DNA of 64,000 bases, taken from assembly GCF_012911925.1 (NCBI RefSeq), contig NZ_JAAXKY010000010.1, positions 23,076 through 87,075 on the forward strand, in the 5' to 3' direction. Positions 17,529 to 26,096 of this stretch are shown piece by piece (the first letter of the stretch is position 1; each line of letters opens with the position of its first letter). The notes under the pieces are model-generated. The model did not search any database. It saw only the letters and a list, made by a program, of their open reading frames with translations, and had not been told where the DNA came from. The position numbers were made by a program, and so were the translations under genes. The stretch comes from Pseudonocardia xinjiangensis (lineage in GTDB: Bacteria; Actinomycetota; Actinomycetes; Mycobacteriales; Pseudonocardiaceae).

Positions 17529-17852
17529 TTGGACGTGGACGAGGTTGTCGCAGCTATCCGGGCAGAACTACCTCAGCGCATGGAGTGGTGGAACCTGCAC
17601 GTCAGGTCGGTGTCCGTGCAGGCTCATGGCGAGTGGCCCATCACCGTGTTGGTCGATGACCCGACCTTCGACGAACCTCTGCAAATCCAGCTCGACGAGG
17701 ACCCCTTCGGCTCCGACGACGTCAGTTCGCAGGCGAACTGCCAGCTCATCATCATCTGCGCGCTCACCGATGAGCGACTCCACGCAGAGCCGCCACCGGG
17801 GGGCTGGCAGACGTGGCGCACCGGCCGTAGCCCTCAGACCGGCCAGGAGTAG
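17529..17852 (+). CDS. Hypothetical protein, C-terminus made from a duplicated antisense sequence
   Basis: The reading frame (107 residues) opens with TTG at 17529 or GTG at 17535. The N-terminal 90 residues are acidic and look like a plausible small cytosolic protein (MEWWNLHVRSVSVQAHGEWP), but I recognise no family. Its last residues are read from a 32-bp sequence (17827-17858) that is nearly the same as the antisense of the neighbouring gene's 3' end at 17960-17992, so the original C-terminus may have been replaced. Confidence 0.5.
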   Translation: MDVDEVVAAIRAELPQRMEWWNLHVRSVSVQAHGEWPITVLVDDPTFDEPLQIQLDEDPFGSDDVSSQANCQLIIICALTDERLHAEPPPGGWQTWRTGRSPQTGQE

Positions 17853-17858
17853 GCGGAG
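17827..17858. repeat. Direct repeat, copy 1 of a gene 3' end
   Basis: This stretch matches 17960-17992 with one substitution and one missing base. The downstream copy is the genuine 3' end of the MSMEG_6728-family gene (minus strand), including its stop codon. Read on the minus strand, this copy still encodes SAYSWPV and a stop, against SAYFWPV in the real gene. Confidence 0.8.
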
Positions 17859-17870
17859 CCCGATCCGCCT

Positions 17871-17926
17871 CGAGATCGACACCGGCGGGGTTTCGTCCTT
17901 GGGAAAGCCCTCTGGTGTCGATCTCG
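17871..17926. terminator. Large inverted repeat between converging genes
   Basis: A perfect 13-bp inverted repeat (CGAGATCGACACC at 17871-17883, GGTGTCGATCTCG at 17914-17926) encloses 30 nt that can pair further (GGGGTTTC with GAAAGCCC). It lies between two converging genes and between the two direct repeats. A bidirectional terminator is the simple reading; a small inserted hairpin element is the other. Confidence 0.5.
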
Positions 17927-17959
17927 CCGCTGTCACCGGGTGCAGAGGCGCCGCCGGCT

Positions 17960-17992
17960 GTAGCCCCTCAGACCGGCCAGAAGTAGGCGGAG
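17960..17992. repeat. Direct repeat, copy 2
   Basis: Partner of 17827-17858, about 133 bp apart. It spans the stop codon and last seven codons of the minus-strand MSMEG_6728-family gene. Confidence 0.8.
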
Positions 17993-18417
17993 TCTGGTTC
18001 CGCGTCCGGGAACAGCGGCCCGTAGAACTCGGGGTTCTTGCGTACCAGCGCGGACCGGTGGCTGCGGTGCACGCGCTCGTCGCCGACCCATTCCGGCAGG
18101 AGCGACCGCGCGGCGAGCTCGGCCTGGGTCCGCGGCGGTGGCAGCCCGTGCTCGGCGAGGTCCGTCCCGATGGTCGCGGCGCACGTGTCGGCCCGGCCCC
18201 GCGCCACCCACTCCGCGCAGACCACCAGCCCGTAGGCCGCGATGCCCTCGGGGTGTCCCGCCCACATCCGCACGGCGGGGTGGCGCTTCCAGCCGTAGGT
18301 CGCCCTGGTCACCGCCCGCAGCACCTGCAGCGCCTCCACGCGCTGCTTGCCGAGCCGCAGGTCGTCGAGCACGGCGGCGCTCGCGGCGAAGTCGGGGTAG
18401 GGCAGGAACGTCTGCAT
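17968..18417 (-). CDS. MSMEG_6728-family protein (pyrimidine-dimer-glycosylase-like)
   Basis: The 149-residue protein begins MQTFLPYPDFAASAAVLDDLRLGKQRVEALQVLR and ends NPEFYGPLFPDAEPDSAYFWPV, both typical of the conserved actinobacterial family named after MSMEG_6728. The family is distantly similar to pyrimidine-dimer DNA glycosylases, but DNA repair activity is not established for it here. It lies 5 nt downstream of the next gene, forming a two-gene unit. Confidence 0.8.
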   Translation of the reverse strand: MQTFLPYPDFAASAAVLDDLRLGKQRVEALQVLRAVTRATYGWKRHPAVRMWAGHPEGIAAYGLVVCAEWVARGRADTCAATIGTDLAEHGLPPPRTQAELAARSLLPEWVGDERVHRSHRSALVRKNPEFYGPLFPDAEPDSAYFWPV

Positions 18418-18422
18418 CGGGC

Positions 18423-19022
18423 CTACGCCCCCTCGACGAGGGTCACCACACGCGTCAGCGACGGGGTGCGCGGCGTCGACCCGAACCCGAACCTCACGGG
18501 CGGCGCCACCGGGGCGAGCGCGCCCTGGTCGGCGCCGTTCCAGGCCGTGGCTGCCGCGGTCAGGCCGTGCAGGTCGAGGGCGGCGTAGTACTCCCTGCGC
18601 CCGCCTCCCGCGCTGCCCCTGGTGCGCACCCCCGGCAGCACCCGGCGGGCGACGACGTCCACGGCGCTGATCCACAGCGGGCTCGTCGCCACTGTCCGCG
18701 GTACCGCGCGGAGCAGGAGCCCGAGCGGTGGCCGCCCTCCGACGGTGAACGACAGCGCCAGCGGCGCGGCGTCCACCCGCCAGCGCACCCCGTCGATCTC
18801 GGCGTGGACCCGGCCCACCCGCACGTCGTCGAACAGGTAGGTGGCGGCCACGAACTCGGCCACCTCCCGCGACGGTGCGAGCAGGACGCGGTGCCCGTCC
18901 GGCTGCTCCACCATGACGTCGGTGAACGCGCCGAGCGGCGAGCGCGGCCAGTGCCCGACGACGACGCGCAGCCCGGCTGCCGTCCCCAGGCCGGCGATCC
19001 ACCCGTCGAAGCGGTCGGTCAT
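18423..19022 (-). CDS. Conserved hypothetical protein
   Basis: The 199-residue protein has no signal peptide or membrane segment and no motif I recognise. It opens MTDRFDGWIAGLGTAAGLRVVVGHW and has a central AEIDGVRWRVDAAPLALSFTV stretch suggestive of a beta-rich ligand-binding fold. It is divergent from the VOC gene and lies just upstream of the MSMEG_6728-family gene, probably in one transcript. Similar proteins in actinobacteria are plausible but I cannot name a family. Confidence 0.7.
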   Translation of the reverse strand: MTDRFDGWIAGLGTAAGLRVVVGHWPRSPLGAFTDVMVEQPDGHRVLLAPSREVAEFVAATYLFDDVRVGRVHAEIDGVRWRVDAAPLALSFTVGGRPPLGLLLRAVPRTVATSPLWISAVDVVARRVLPGVRTRGSAGGGRREYYAALDLHGLTAAATAWNGADQGALAPVAPPVRFGFGSTPRTPSLTRVVTLVEGA

Positions 19023-19202
19023 CGTGCCCCCTCCGGTTCCCCGGGACTACCCGGAACGCCGCGAACCACGCCGTCCGGTGTGGCTACGGAGGAAGCTGAC
19101 GCGGTGGGGCCGGGCCTGCCAGGCTGGGCGGGCCGAGGCCGGAATGTTGAGCATGCAAGTAACGTTGATCGCAGCACTGTACGTCCACGAGGAGGAGGAC
19201 CC

Positions 19203-19724
19203 ATGCCACAGCCAGAGGGTGCCGAGCTCGAAGCCGTGCGCGCTCGTCGAGCGGCGCTCAAGGAGAGGTACCTGCGCCCGGTCGGTGAGCGCCCCACCAC
19301 GACGGTGCGGGGCGTGCACCACCTCGCGCTGGTCGCGCGCGACGTCGAGGAGACGATCAAGTTCTATCAGGACCTGCTGGGGTTCCCGCTGGTCGAGCTG
19401 GTGGAGAACCGCGACTATGAGGGGTCGAGCCACTTCTTCTTCGACATCGGCAACCGCAACCTGCTCGGCTTCTTCGACTTTCCCGGGCACGACCATCCCG
19501 ACTACTCCGAGACGATCGGAGCCGTCCAGCACCTCGCGCTCTCCACCTCGCCGGAGGAGTTCGCCGCCACCCGCAAGCGCCTCGACGAGGCCGGCATCTC
19601 CTACCTGGGCCCGGACCGGGGCGTCGACAACAGCCTCTACATCCGCGACCCCAACGGGGTGGGCATCGAGTTCTACAGCGAGGAACTCGGCGTATTCGAG
19701 GGGGAGCCGCTGCTCTCCTCCTGA
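19203..19724 (+). CDS. VOC-family (glyoxalase/dioxygenase-fold) protein
   Basis: The 173-residue protein has two betaalphabetabetabeta units (about 35-100 and 103-165). Candidate metal ligands are a histidine in VRGVHHLALVARD, another in AVQHLALS, and the glutamate in GIEFYSEE. The repeated GAGGAGGAGG ribosome site supports the ATG at 19203. The family includes glyoxalase I, extradiol dioxygenases and fosfomycin or bleomycin resistance proteins; the neighbours give no hint of substrate. Confidence 0.88.
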   Translation: MPQPEGAELEAVRARRAALKERYLRPVGERPTTTVRGVHHLALVARDVEETIKFYQDLLGFPLVELVENRDYEGSSHFFFDIGNRNLLGFFDFPGHDHPDYSETIGAVQHLALSTSPEEFAATRKRLDEAGISYLGPDRGVDNSLYIRDPNGVGIEFYSEELGVFEGEPLLSS

Positions 19725-19858
19725 CACCCGCTGAGCGAGAAGTGGTGGCGGTCACGCAACCTGGGAGTGACCCGGTGCGTCCTCTGATGTAGGACAACTG
19801 CGCCGCGTGACCGCCGTTACCGTTCATCGGTGCGGGGCCGCGGGGGGATGGGGTCAGC

Positions 19859-21076
19859 ATGAACGGTGAGTACCGAGGACGGGGCGGCCAGCCGCCGCCG
19901 GCACACCCTTCGGGGCGGCCGCCGCGGCGCGGTGGTGGTCCCGGCTGGGGGCAGCCGCAGCGACCCCGGCCCCAGCAGGCCGGGCCGCCACCAGGCCCAC
20001 CGCTCGGTCCGCCGCGTCCGCTGCGCGACACGGCGCTGCTCCCGTCCGATCCGGTCCGGCCCCAGTACCGGTCTCCCCAGTACCGGGGTCCCGCCGTCCC
20101 GGTCGCCCCGCCGCCGCGGCGCCCGGTGGGCGCCCGTCCGGTTCGCCGGCCGCGGTGGGGACGGCGGATCGGCATCGCCCTGCTCGTTCTGCTGCTGCTC
20201 GTGGTCGGTCTCGGCGTCTACGTCGACACGAGCCTCAACCGGGTGGCGGCCCTGCCGGCCGACAGCACGGCCATCTCGAAGGGCACCAACTGGTTGATCG
20301 TCGGGTCGGACAGCCGGTCCAACCTCACGCCGGAGCAGCGCGCCGAGTTCGCCACCGGCGACCCGGAGTCCGAGCTCACCGACACGATCATGCTCATGCA
20401 CACCGGCAGTGGCCCCACCACGCTGGTCAGCATCCCGCGCGACTCGATGGTCGACATCCCGGGCAAGGGCCGACACAAGATCAACTCCGCCTACGGGCGC
20501 GGCGGCGGTGCCGACGGCGGCGGCCCCGAACTGCTGGTGCGCACGGTCGAGCAGGCCACCGGCCTGCACATCGACCACTACGCCGAGATCGGGTTCCTCG
20601 GTCTCGTCTCGATGGTGGACGCCGTCGGTGGCGTCGACCTCTGCGTCCCCGAGGCGATCAAGGACCCCAAGGCCGCTCTGGACATCAAGGCGGGCTGCCA
20701 GACGCTCGACCAGGCCACCGCCCTGGGCTATGTCCGCACCCGCGCCACCGCCACGTCCGACTTCGGGCGGGTCGAACGGCAGCGCGCCTTCATCTCCGCG
20801 CTGCTCGACAAGGTGACCAGCCCCACCACGCTGCTCAACCCGTTCCGGGTGGTGCCGCTGGCCACGGGACTGTCCAGCGCGATCACCGTGGACGACGGCG
20901 ACCACGTGTGGAACCTCGCGAGCCTCGGCCTGGCGATGCGAGGGCTGAAGGACGGCGTCTCCACCACCGTTCCGGTGCGCGACGGCGTCGTGAACTGGGA
21001 CCGCCAGCGTGCAGGCGCGCTCTTCCAGGCGATCGCCGATGACGAGCGGCCCCCGGCCAACGCACTCGGCCCCTGA
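19859..21076 (+). CDS. LytR-CpsA-Psr (LCP) family cell-wall glycopolymer transferase
   Basis: The 405-residue protein has a Pro/Arg/Gly-rich cytoplasmic tail (1-100), one membrane segment (about 103-122) and an extracellular LCP domain (about 150-300). Conserved arginine and aspartate motifs are visible: IVGSDSR, SELTDTIMLMH, TTLVSIPRDSMVDIPGKG, INSAYGRGG. LCP enzymes attach arabinogalactan or teichoic-acid-like polymers to peptidoglycan using lipid-linked donors. It has no C-terminal LytR_C domain. It sits alone, 62 bp before a serine hydrolase. Confidence 0.92.
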   Translation: MNGEYRGRGGQPPPAHPSGRPPRRGGGPGWGQPQRPRPQQAGPPPGPPLGPPRPLRDTALLPSDPVRPQYRSPQYRGPAVPVAPPPRRPVGARPVRRPRWGRRIGIALLVLLLLVVGLGVYVDTSLNRVAALPADSTAISKGTNWLIVGSDSRSNLTPEQRAEFATGDPESELTDTIMLMHTGSGPTTLVSIPRDSMVDIPGKGRHKINSAYGRGGGADGGGPELLVRTVEQATGLHIDHYAEIGFLGLVSMVDAVGGVDLCVPEAIKDPKAALDIKAGCQTLDQATALGYVRTRATATSDFGRVERQRAFISALLDKVTSPTTLLNPFRVVPLATGLSSAITVDDGDHVWNLASLGLAMRGLKDGVSTTVPVRDGVVNWDRQRAGALFQAIADDERPPANALGP

Positions 21077-21137
21077 GGCTGCGATGAGTTCGGCCCTTCC
21101 TGCCGGTCCGAGGTCTCGACGACCTCGAGGAGGATGC

Positions 21138-22301
21138 ATGACGCAGCACGCGGGTGACGGACCGGTGGCCGCCGCGAGTCTCGAACGGATCTGGCAGGTC
21201 CCGGACGCGCAGGTCGCGTCCGGGCGGATCCCCGGCTACGTGGGCGCGGTGCGCGTCCGCGGGCAGGAGGAGGTCCGGGCGGGCGGCACCATGGCCGTCG
21301 GCGCGCACAGCGAGCCCATGAGCGAGCACACGCTCTTCCGCATCGCCTCGGCCACCAAGCCGATAGGCGGCGCTCTCGTGCTCGGCCTCGTGGAGGAGGG
21401 CGTACTCGCGCTCGACGACCCGATCGCACGGTGGCTGCCGGAGGCGGCGAACCCGCGCGTTCTCGTAGCGCCCGACGCCCCGCTCGACCACACCACCGAG
21501 GCACGGCGACCGATCACCGTCCGGCACCTGCTGACCATGACGTGCGGCTGGGGTGCGGTGCTCGAGCCGACCCCGCTGCAGGCGGCCATGAGGGAGCGGG
21601 GCGTCTACCCCAGCCCGCTCCCGCCCCCGATGACGGGCGACGAGTTCGTGGCGAGGCTCGCCGCGCTGCCCCTCGCGTTCCAGCCGGGGGAGGGCTGGCT
21701 GTACGACAGCGGCATCGACGTACTCGGCGTCCTGCTGGCCCGGGCCGCCGGAAAGCCGCTCTCCGACCTGCTCGCCGAGCGCATCACCGGACCACTCGGG
21801 ATGACGTCCACGAGTTTCTGGACGCCGGAGGTCCACCGCCTCGCCACGTCTTACCTGTCGGGGCCGAACGGGCTCGAGGTGCTCGACCCGCCGGGCGGCG
21901 CCTTCGCCTCCCCGCCCGGCTTCGAGAAGCTGGGCGGGGGCCTGCTGTCCACGGCGTCGGACGTACTGCGCTTCTACTGTGCGATGGCCGACGGTGGCGC
22001 ACCGGTGCTCTCGGCCGACTCACTGGCACTGATGACGGCGGACGCGCTCACCGCGGCGCAGCGCCGGCAGGGGCTGCCCATCCTCGGTCCCGGAGTGTCA
22101 TGGGGCCTCGGCACGAGCGTGGACGTCGAGGCCGTTGAGCCGTGGATGGCGCCGGGTCGCTGGGGCTGGGACGGCGGGACGGGCACCACCGTTCGTGTCG
22201 ACCCGGGTCGCGACACCGTCGGCGTCCTGCTGACCCAGCGGCTGATGGCCGACCCGCTGGACGGCTTCGACGACTTCTGGGCTGCGGTGGCCGCCGTCTG
22301 A
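21138..22301 (+). CDS. Serine hydrolase of the beta-lactamase / class C / esterase EstB family
   Basis: The 387-residue protein has the nucleophile motif SATK (71-74, FRIASATKPIGG), a YxS/N-type motif in GWLYDSGIDVLG, and a C-terminal WDGGTGTT in place of KTG. It has no signal peptide, suggesting a cytosolic esterase or carboxypeptidase-like hydrolase rather than a resistance enzyme. GAGGAG precedes the ATG at 21138. The island fragment at 60522 comes from a member of the same family. Confidence 0.88.
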   Translation: MTQHAGDGPVAAASLERIWQVPDAQVASGRIPGYVGAVRVRGQEEVRAGGTMAVGAHSEPMSEHTLFRIASATKPIGGALVLGLVEEGVLALDDPIARWLPEAANPRVLVAPDAPLDHTTEARRPITVRHLLTMTCGWGAVLEPTPLQAAMRERGVYPSPLPPPMTGDEFVARLAALPLAFQPGEGWLYDSGIDVLGVLLARAAGKPLSDLLAERITGPLGMTSTSFWTPEVHRLATSYLSGPNGLEVLDPPGGAFASPPGFEKLGGGLLSTASDVLRFYCAMADGGAPVLSADSLALMTADALTAAQRRQGLPILGPGVSWGLGTSVDVEAVEPWMAPGRWGWDGGTGTTVRVDPGRDTVGVLLTQRLMADPLDGFDDFWAAVAAV

Positions 22302-22340
22302 CCTGCGCGATGCGGTGGGCCGGGGCGCCGTGTCGCCGGC

Positions 22341-23291
22341 TCAGGCCGGTTTGCGAGCCCGCTTGCGGGGTGCGGGAGCGTCGTCCTCCTCGGTCTTCTT
22401 CCTGGCCGCGGGCTTGGCTGCGGGCTTGCGGGCCGGCGCCTTCTTCTTGGGGGCCGCGTCGTTCGCCGGCCCGCTAGTAGACGCGCCAGTGGCGGCGCGC
22501 CCCCCGGATCCGGCCCGGGCGGCCTCCACGCTGGCCTGCAGGGCGCTCAACAGGTCGGTCATGCTGTCCGGCCCCTCGTCGCGCTTCGCCGCCACGGGTG
22601 CCGGCCGGGTCTCGCCGGTGGTGCGCTTGCGGTCGATGAGCTCCACCACGGCGTCGCGGTACTCGTCGTGGAACTGCGCGGGGTCGAACTCGGCGCCCAG
22701 GCTCTCCACCAGCGATGCCGCCATGGTCAGCTCCTGGGGCCGCAGCTCGACCTCGGCGTCCAGGATGTCGAACTCGGGCTCGCGCACCTCGTCGGGCCAC
22801 AGCATCGTCTGGAGCACGATCGCCTTGTCGCGCACCCGCAGCAGCGCCATGCTCTCGCGCTGCCGCAGCGCGACCTTGACCACCGCCATCCGGTCGGTCT
22901 GCACCAGCGCCTCGCGCAGCAGCGCGTAGGGCTTCGCCGCCTTGGCGTCGGGCTCGAGGTAGTAGCTCTTCTCGAACAGCAGTGGGTCGATCTGGTCGGC
23001 GGGGACGAACTCGATGACGTCGATCTCGTGCCCGGTGGCCGTGGGCAGCGAGTCGAGATCCTCCTCGCTGAGGGTGATCAGCTCGCCGTCGTCGGTCTCG
23101 TAGCCCTTGACGATGTCGGCGTACTCGACCTCCTCGCCGTCGATCGAGCACGTGCGCTTGTACTTGATCCGTCCACCGTCGGCCGCGTGCACCTGGTGGA
23201 ACCGGACGTCGTGGTTTGTCGTGGCCGAGTACGCCTTGACCGGCACGCTGACCAGACCGAACGAGACGGCGCCGCTCCACATCGCGCGCAT
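22341..23291 (-). CDS. ku: Ku protein, non-homologous end joining
   Basis: The 316-residue protein has the bacterial Ku core (about 8-195, MWSGAVSFGLVSVPVKAYSAT at the start), which forms a homodimeric ring on DNA ends and recruits LigD. The C-terminal part after residue 225 is extended and ends in a Lys/Ala/Pro-rich tail (280-316), a feature known to help DNA binding in bacterial Ku. It is divergent from a LigD-type ligase with 75 bp between them, so the two repair genes share a control region. Confidence 0.96.
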   Translation of the reverse strand: MRAMWSGAVSFGLVSVPVKAYSATTNHDVRFHQVHAADGGRIKYKRTCSIDGEEVEYADIVKGYETDDGELITLSEEDLDSLPTATGHEIDVIEFVPADQIDPLLFEKSYYLEPDAKAAKPYALLREALVQTDRMAVVKVALRQRESMALLRVRDKAIVLQTMLWPDEVREPEFDILDAEVELRPQELTMAASLVESLGAEFDPAQFHDEYRDAVVELIDRKRTTGETRPAPVAAKRDEGPDSMTDLLSALQASVEAARAGSGGRAATGASTSGPANDAAPKKKAPARKPAAKPAARKKTEEDDAPAPRKRARKPA

Positions 23292-23366
23292 GCAGGCCCC
23301 TGTTCCCTTCGCCGGCAACCGAGTCGGCAAAATGTGTGAATCTCTCTCGAGTGCCAGCATGACGGC

Positions 23367-24287
23367 GTGCAGCCCATGCTCGCCACCCCTGGAGCCCTTC
23401 CGGACGGCCCGGAATGGGTGTTCGAGGTGAAGTGGGACGGCATGCGGCTGCTCGCCGACGTGGCCGACGGGCGGGTCCGGCTCGCCAGCCGCACCGAGCG
23501 TGACGTCACGGCGAGCTTCCCGGAGCTCGCCGAACTCACCCGGCTCGCGCCCGACGTCCTGCTCGACGGGGAGGTCGTGCTGCTCGAAGGCGGCGTGCCG
23601 AGCTTCCCGGCGCTGCTCGAGCGCCTCCACGGCCCTGCCCTGCCGCGGACCGTGCAGGCGCGGCCGGTGACCTACATGGTGTTCGACGTGCTGCGCCTCT
23701 ACGGCGTCCCGCTGCTGGACCGCCCGTTCGAGGAACGCCGGGCCACCCTCGAGCGTCTCGACCTCGCCGCCGTGCCGGCGCTCTCGCTGTCGCCGACGTA
23801 CTCCGACGGCCGCGCTCTGTTCGAGGCCACCCTCGAGCGGGGGATGGAGGGCGTGGTGGCGAAGCGGCGCGACGGCGTCTACCGGCCGGGGCGCCGGGGC
23901 CCGGGCTGGACGAAGGTGACCCACCGGCAGACGCAGGTGTGTGTCGTCGGGGGATGGCGCCCGGAGCGCGCAGGCCCCGGCCGGATCGGGTCGCTCCTGC
24001 TCGGTGTCCCCGACGCTGCCGGGCTGCGGTTCGCGGGCCGGGTCGGGTCGGGTCTGGCCGGGGAGACGACCCAGCGGGTGCTGCGGGACCGCCTCGTCGA
24101 GGCAGAGCAGCCGCCGTTCGCCGAGCGGCTGCCCCGGCCCGACGGCGCGGGCGCGCACTGGTGCGAGCCGCAGACGGTGGTGGAGGTGGCCCACACCGGC
24201 TGGACCGAGGGCGGCCGCCTGCGGCAACCGGTGTTCCGCGGGGTGCGGGACGATCTCGATCCCGATCACGTGCGACAGGAGGCGTGA
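23367..24287 (+). CDS. ATP-dependent DNA ligase, LigD ligase-domain type
   Basis: The 306-residue protein is a stand-alone ligase domain. The nucleotidyl lysine is K22 in EVKWDGMR, followed by SRTERDVT, DGEVV, MVFDVL and MEGVVAKR motifs; the OB-fold covers about 190-300. It lacks the polymerase and nuclease domains of full LigD, which are often encoded separately in actinobacteria. The start is GTG at 23367. With divergent Ku it forms an end-joining pair. Confidence 0.93.
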   Translation: MQPMLATPGALPDGPEWVFEVKWDGMRLLADVADGRVRLASRTERDVTASFPELAELTRLAPDVLLDGEVVLLEGGVPSFPALLERLHGPALPRTVQARPVTYMVFDVLRLYGVPLLDRPFEERRATLERLDLAAVPALSLSPTYSDGRALFEATLERGMEGVVAKRRDGVYRPGRRGPGWTKVTHRQTQVCVVGGWRPERAGPGRIGSLLLGVPDAAGLRFAGRVGSGLAGETTQRVLRDRLVEAEQPPFAERLPRPDGAGAHWCEPQTVVEVAHTGWTEGGRLRQPVFRGVRDDLDPDHVRQEA

Positions 24288-24446
24288 TCGCTCTCGGGAC
24301 TGGCCGATCTCCGCGGTGCGGTGCAGGATGTGCCCCGTCGGATGCTCGAGAAGGGGGCGCCCACGTGCCTGCGCCAGTTCACCTGCCTCCCACCACTCCG
24401 GCGAGGTGCGCAGTGTCACGCTCGCCGATCGCCGTCCTCGCTCGTC

Positions 24447-24452
24447 TACGGT
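24447..24452 (+). promoter_or_regulatory. -10 element TACGGT, leaderless start of the glycolipid-binding protein gene
   Basis: TACGGT ends 7 nt before the ATG at 24460, and no ribosome site is seen. Confidence 0.5.
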
Positions 24453-24459
24453 GGTGCCG

Positions 24460-25068
24460 ATGACGACGATGCTCACCTGGCAGGCCGACGGAGGCCACGG
24501 GCTCGAAGGTGCGCGCCTGCTGCTCCAGCCCCACGGCTACCGTGCGCTGGGCCGGATGGTCCGGGCCGAGCCCGGCAACGACTTCACCGCGTCCTACCGG
24601 CTGATCGTCGGCGAGGGTGGCGAGATCGTGCGGCTCTCGGTCACCGCGGCCACCGCGGAACGGGAACGCCACCTGACGATCAACCGCACCGACGACGGGG
24701 TCTGGCTCCTCGACACCGGTTCGGGCGGCGGAAGCACCCGCACCGACTTCGCCGGCGCGGTCGACGTCGACCTCGAGTACAGCGCGATGTTCAACACGCT
24801 CCCGATCCGCCGTCTCAACCTGCACCGCGAGGCCGCCGAGCAGACGATGCCGATGGTGTTCGTGTCGCTGCCGGATCTCGGGGTGCGGGTGGTCGAGCAG
24901 ACCTACCGCACGGTGTCGGCGCTGGACGACGCCACCGGCCACGCCGTGGTGGAGTTCCGCAGCGAGGACTTCGTCGCGGAACTGGTGGTGGACGCCGACG
25001 GCATCGTGGTCACCTACCCCGGCATCGCCACGCGGCTCCTGCCCGGCGTCACGCCCGCGGCGGGCTGA
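24460..25068 (+). CDS. Putative glycolipid-binding family protein (DUF1089/PF06475-like)
   Basis: The 202-residue protein begins MTTMLTWQADGGHGLEGARLLL and contains YRLIVGEGGEIVRLSV, DVDLEYSAMFNTLPIRRL and VEFRSEDF, consistent with the putative glycolipid-binding family, a beta-rich fold with unknown function. No signal peptide. It is a single gene converging on tyrA. Confidence 0.75.
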   Translation: MTTMLTWQADGGHGLEGARLLLQPHGYRALGRMVRAEPGNDFTASYRLIVGEGGEIVRLSVTAATAERERHLTINRTDDGVWLLDTGSGGGSTRTDFAGAVDVDLEYSAMFNTLPIRRLNLHREAAEQTMPMVFVSLPDLGVRVVEQTYRTVSALDDATGHAVVEFRSEDFVAELVVDADGIVVTYPGIATRLLPGVTPAAG

Positions 25069-25083
25069 GGCGCACCCCGCCTC
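25067..25083. terminator. Short hairpin between converging genes
   Basis: GAGGCG (25067-25072) pairs with CGCCTC (25078-25083) across a 5-nt loop, overlapping the stop of the upstream gene and ending at the tyrA stop. Confidence 0.35.
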
Positions 25084-26028
25084 TCACTCGGTCCAGCCCA
25101 CCACCGCGTCACCGCGGCGGCCGACCTCCCGCAGCGCCGGCAGAGCGAGCCGGGAGCGCCGTACCCGGACGGCCTCCGGGTCACGGGCAGCGGCCCAGCG
25201 CTGCCGTCCGGCGTACCCGGCGTTCACGGTGGCGGCCAGACCTCCGGTGGACGCGAGCGCGCCCCGCATCGCGCCGAGCCGGCCCAGTGCGTCGTCCACG
25301 GCGCCGAGCAGGGCGTCCCGGTTGCCCTCGCACATCGCGAGCACCAGTTCCGGACGGGTGCCTGCCACCCGCGTGCCGTCGGCGAACGACGACGCGGCGA
25401 GCGCCAGCGGCAGGTCGTCCTCACCCGCGGCACCCACGGCGGCCAGCACGGCGGCCAGCAGGTGCGGCAGGTGCGACACCCTGGCGACGGCCAGGTCGTG
25501 CTCGTCGGCTGCCGCCGGCACCACCCGGGCGCCGCATGCCCAGGCCAGCTCGGCGACGTCGGCCCACACGTCGAGGTCGAGCCCGTCGTCGGCGGCCACC
25601 ACCCAGGCCGCGCCGGTGAACAGCCCGGCCTGCCCCGCCGCCCAGCCGGACTCCGCGGTGCCGGCCATCGGGTGCCCGCCCACGAAGCGGGCGCTGGGCG
25701 CGTAGCGCGCCACGTGGTCGGCCACGGCGACCTTGACGCTCACCGTGTCGGTCAGCCGGCAGGTGGGCGCGACCGCGTCGACCCGGCGCAGCACCCCGGG
25801 GAGCGCCGGCAGCGGCACGGCCAGCACCACGAGCGCGTCGTCCTCGGCGGCCCTGCGCAGCGCGGCGTCGGTGTCGGTGGTGACGTCGAAACCGTCGGCG
25901 CGGGCCTCCTCCGCCGTGTCGGGCGAGTCGCTCGTCCCCCAGACCGTGCGCCCGGCCTTCCCGGCGGTCCGCATCAGCGAGCCACCGATCAACCCGGTGC
26001 CGATCACGCACACCGCCCGCTCCGTCAC
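25084..26028 (-). CDS. tyrA: Prephenate dehydrogenase
   Basis: The 314-residue protein has an N-terminal NAD-binding fold (VCVIGTGLIGGSLMR, 6-20) and the prephenate motifs GGHPMAGTAESGW and the histidine in VSHLPHLLAAVLA, followed by the helical dimerisation domain. It makes 4-hydroxyphenylpyruvate in tyrosine synthesis. No ACT regulatory domain is fused. The GTG start has TAGTCT 7 nt upstream, so the mRNA is probably leaderless. Confidence 0.95.
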   Translation of the reverse strand: MTERAVCVIGTGLIGGSLMRTAGKAGRTVWGTSDSPDTAEEARADGFDVTTDTDAALRRAAEDDALVVLAVPLPALPGVLRRVDAVAPTCRLTDTVSVKVAVADHVARYAPSARFVGGHPMAGTAESGWAAGQAGLFTGAAWVVAADDGLDLDVWADVAELAWACGARVVPAAADEHDLAVARVSHLPHLLAAVLAAVGAAGEDDLPLALAASSFADGTRVAGTRPELVLAMCEGNRDALLGAVDDALGRLGAMRGALASTGGLAATVNAGYAGRQRWAAARDPEAVRVRRSRLALPALREVGRRGDAVVGWTE

Positions 26029-26035
26029 CGCTCCG

Positions 26036-26041
26036 AGACTA
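26036..26041 (-). promoter_or_regulatory. -10 element TAGTCT, leaderless tyrA start
   Basis: On the minus strand TAGTCT ends 7 nt before the GTG start at 26028. Confidence 0.5.
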
Positions 26042-26096
26042 GTGCGGTGGCCGGGACCGGTGCCGGGATGATCGGGTGATCAGGCGGGGCCGTCCG

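Noticed and set aside
21138..22301. Beta-lactam resistance gene
   Set aside because: No signal peptide and the KTG-type motif is not conserved; the protein fits the EstB-like hydrolases better.
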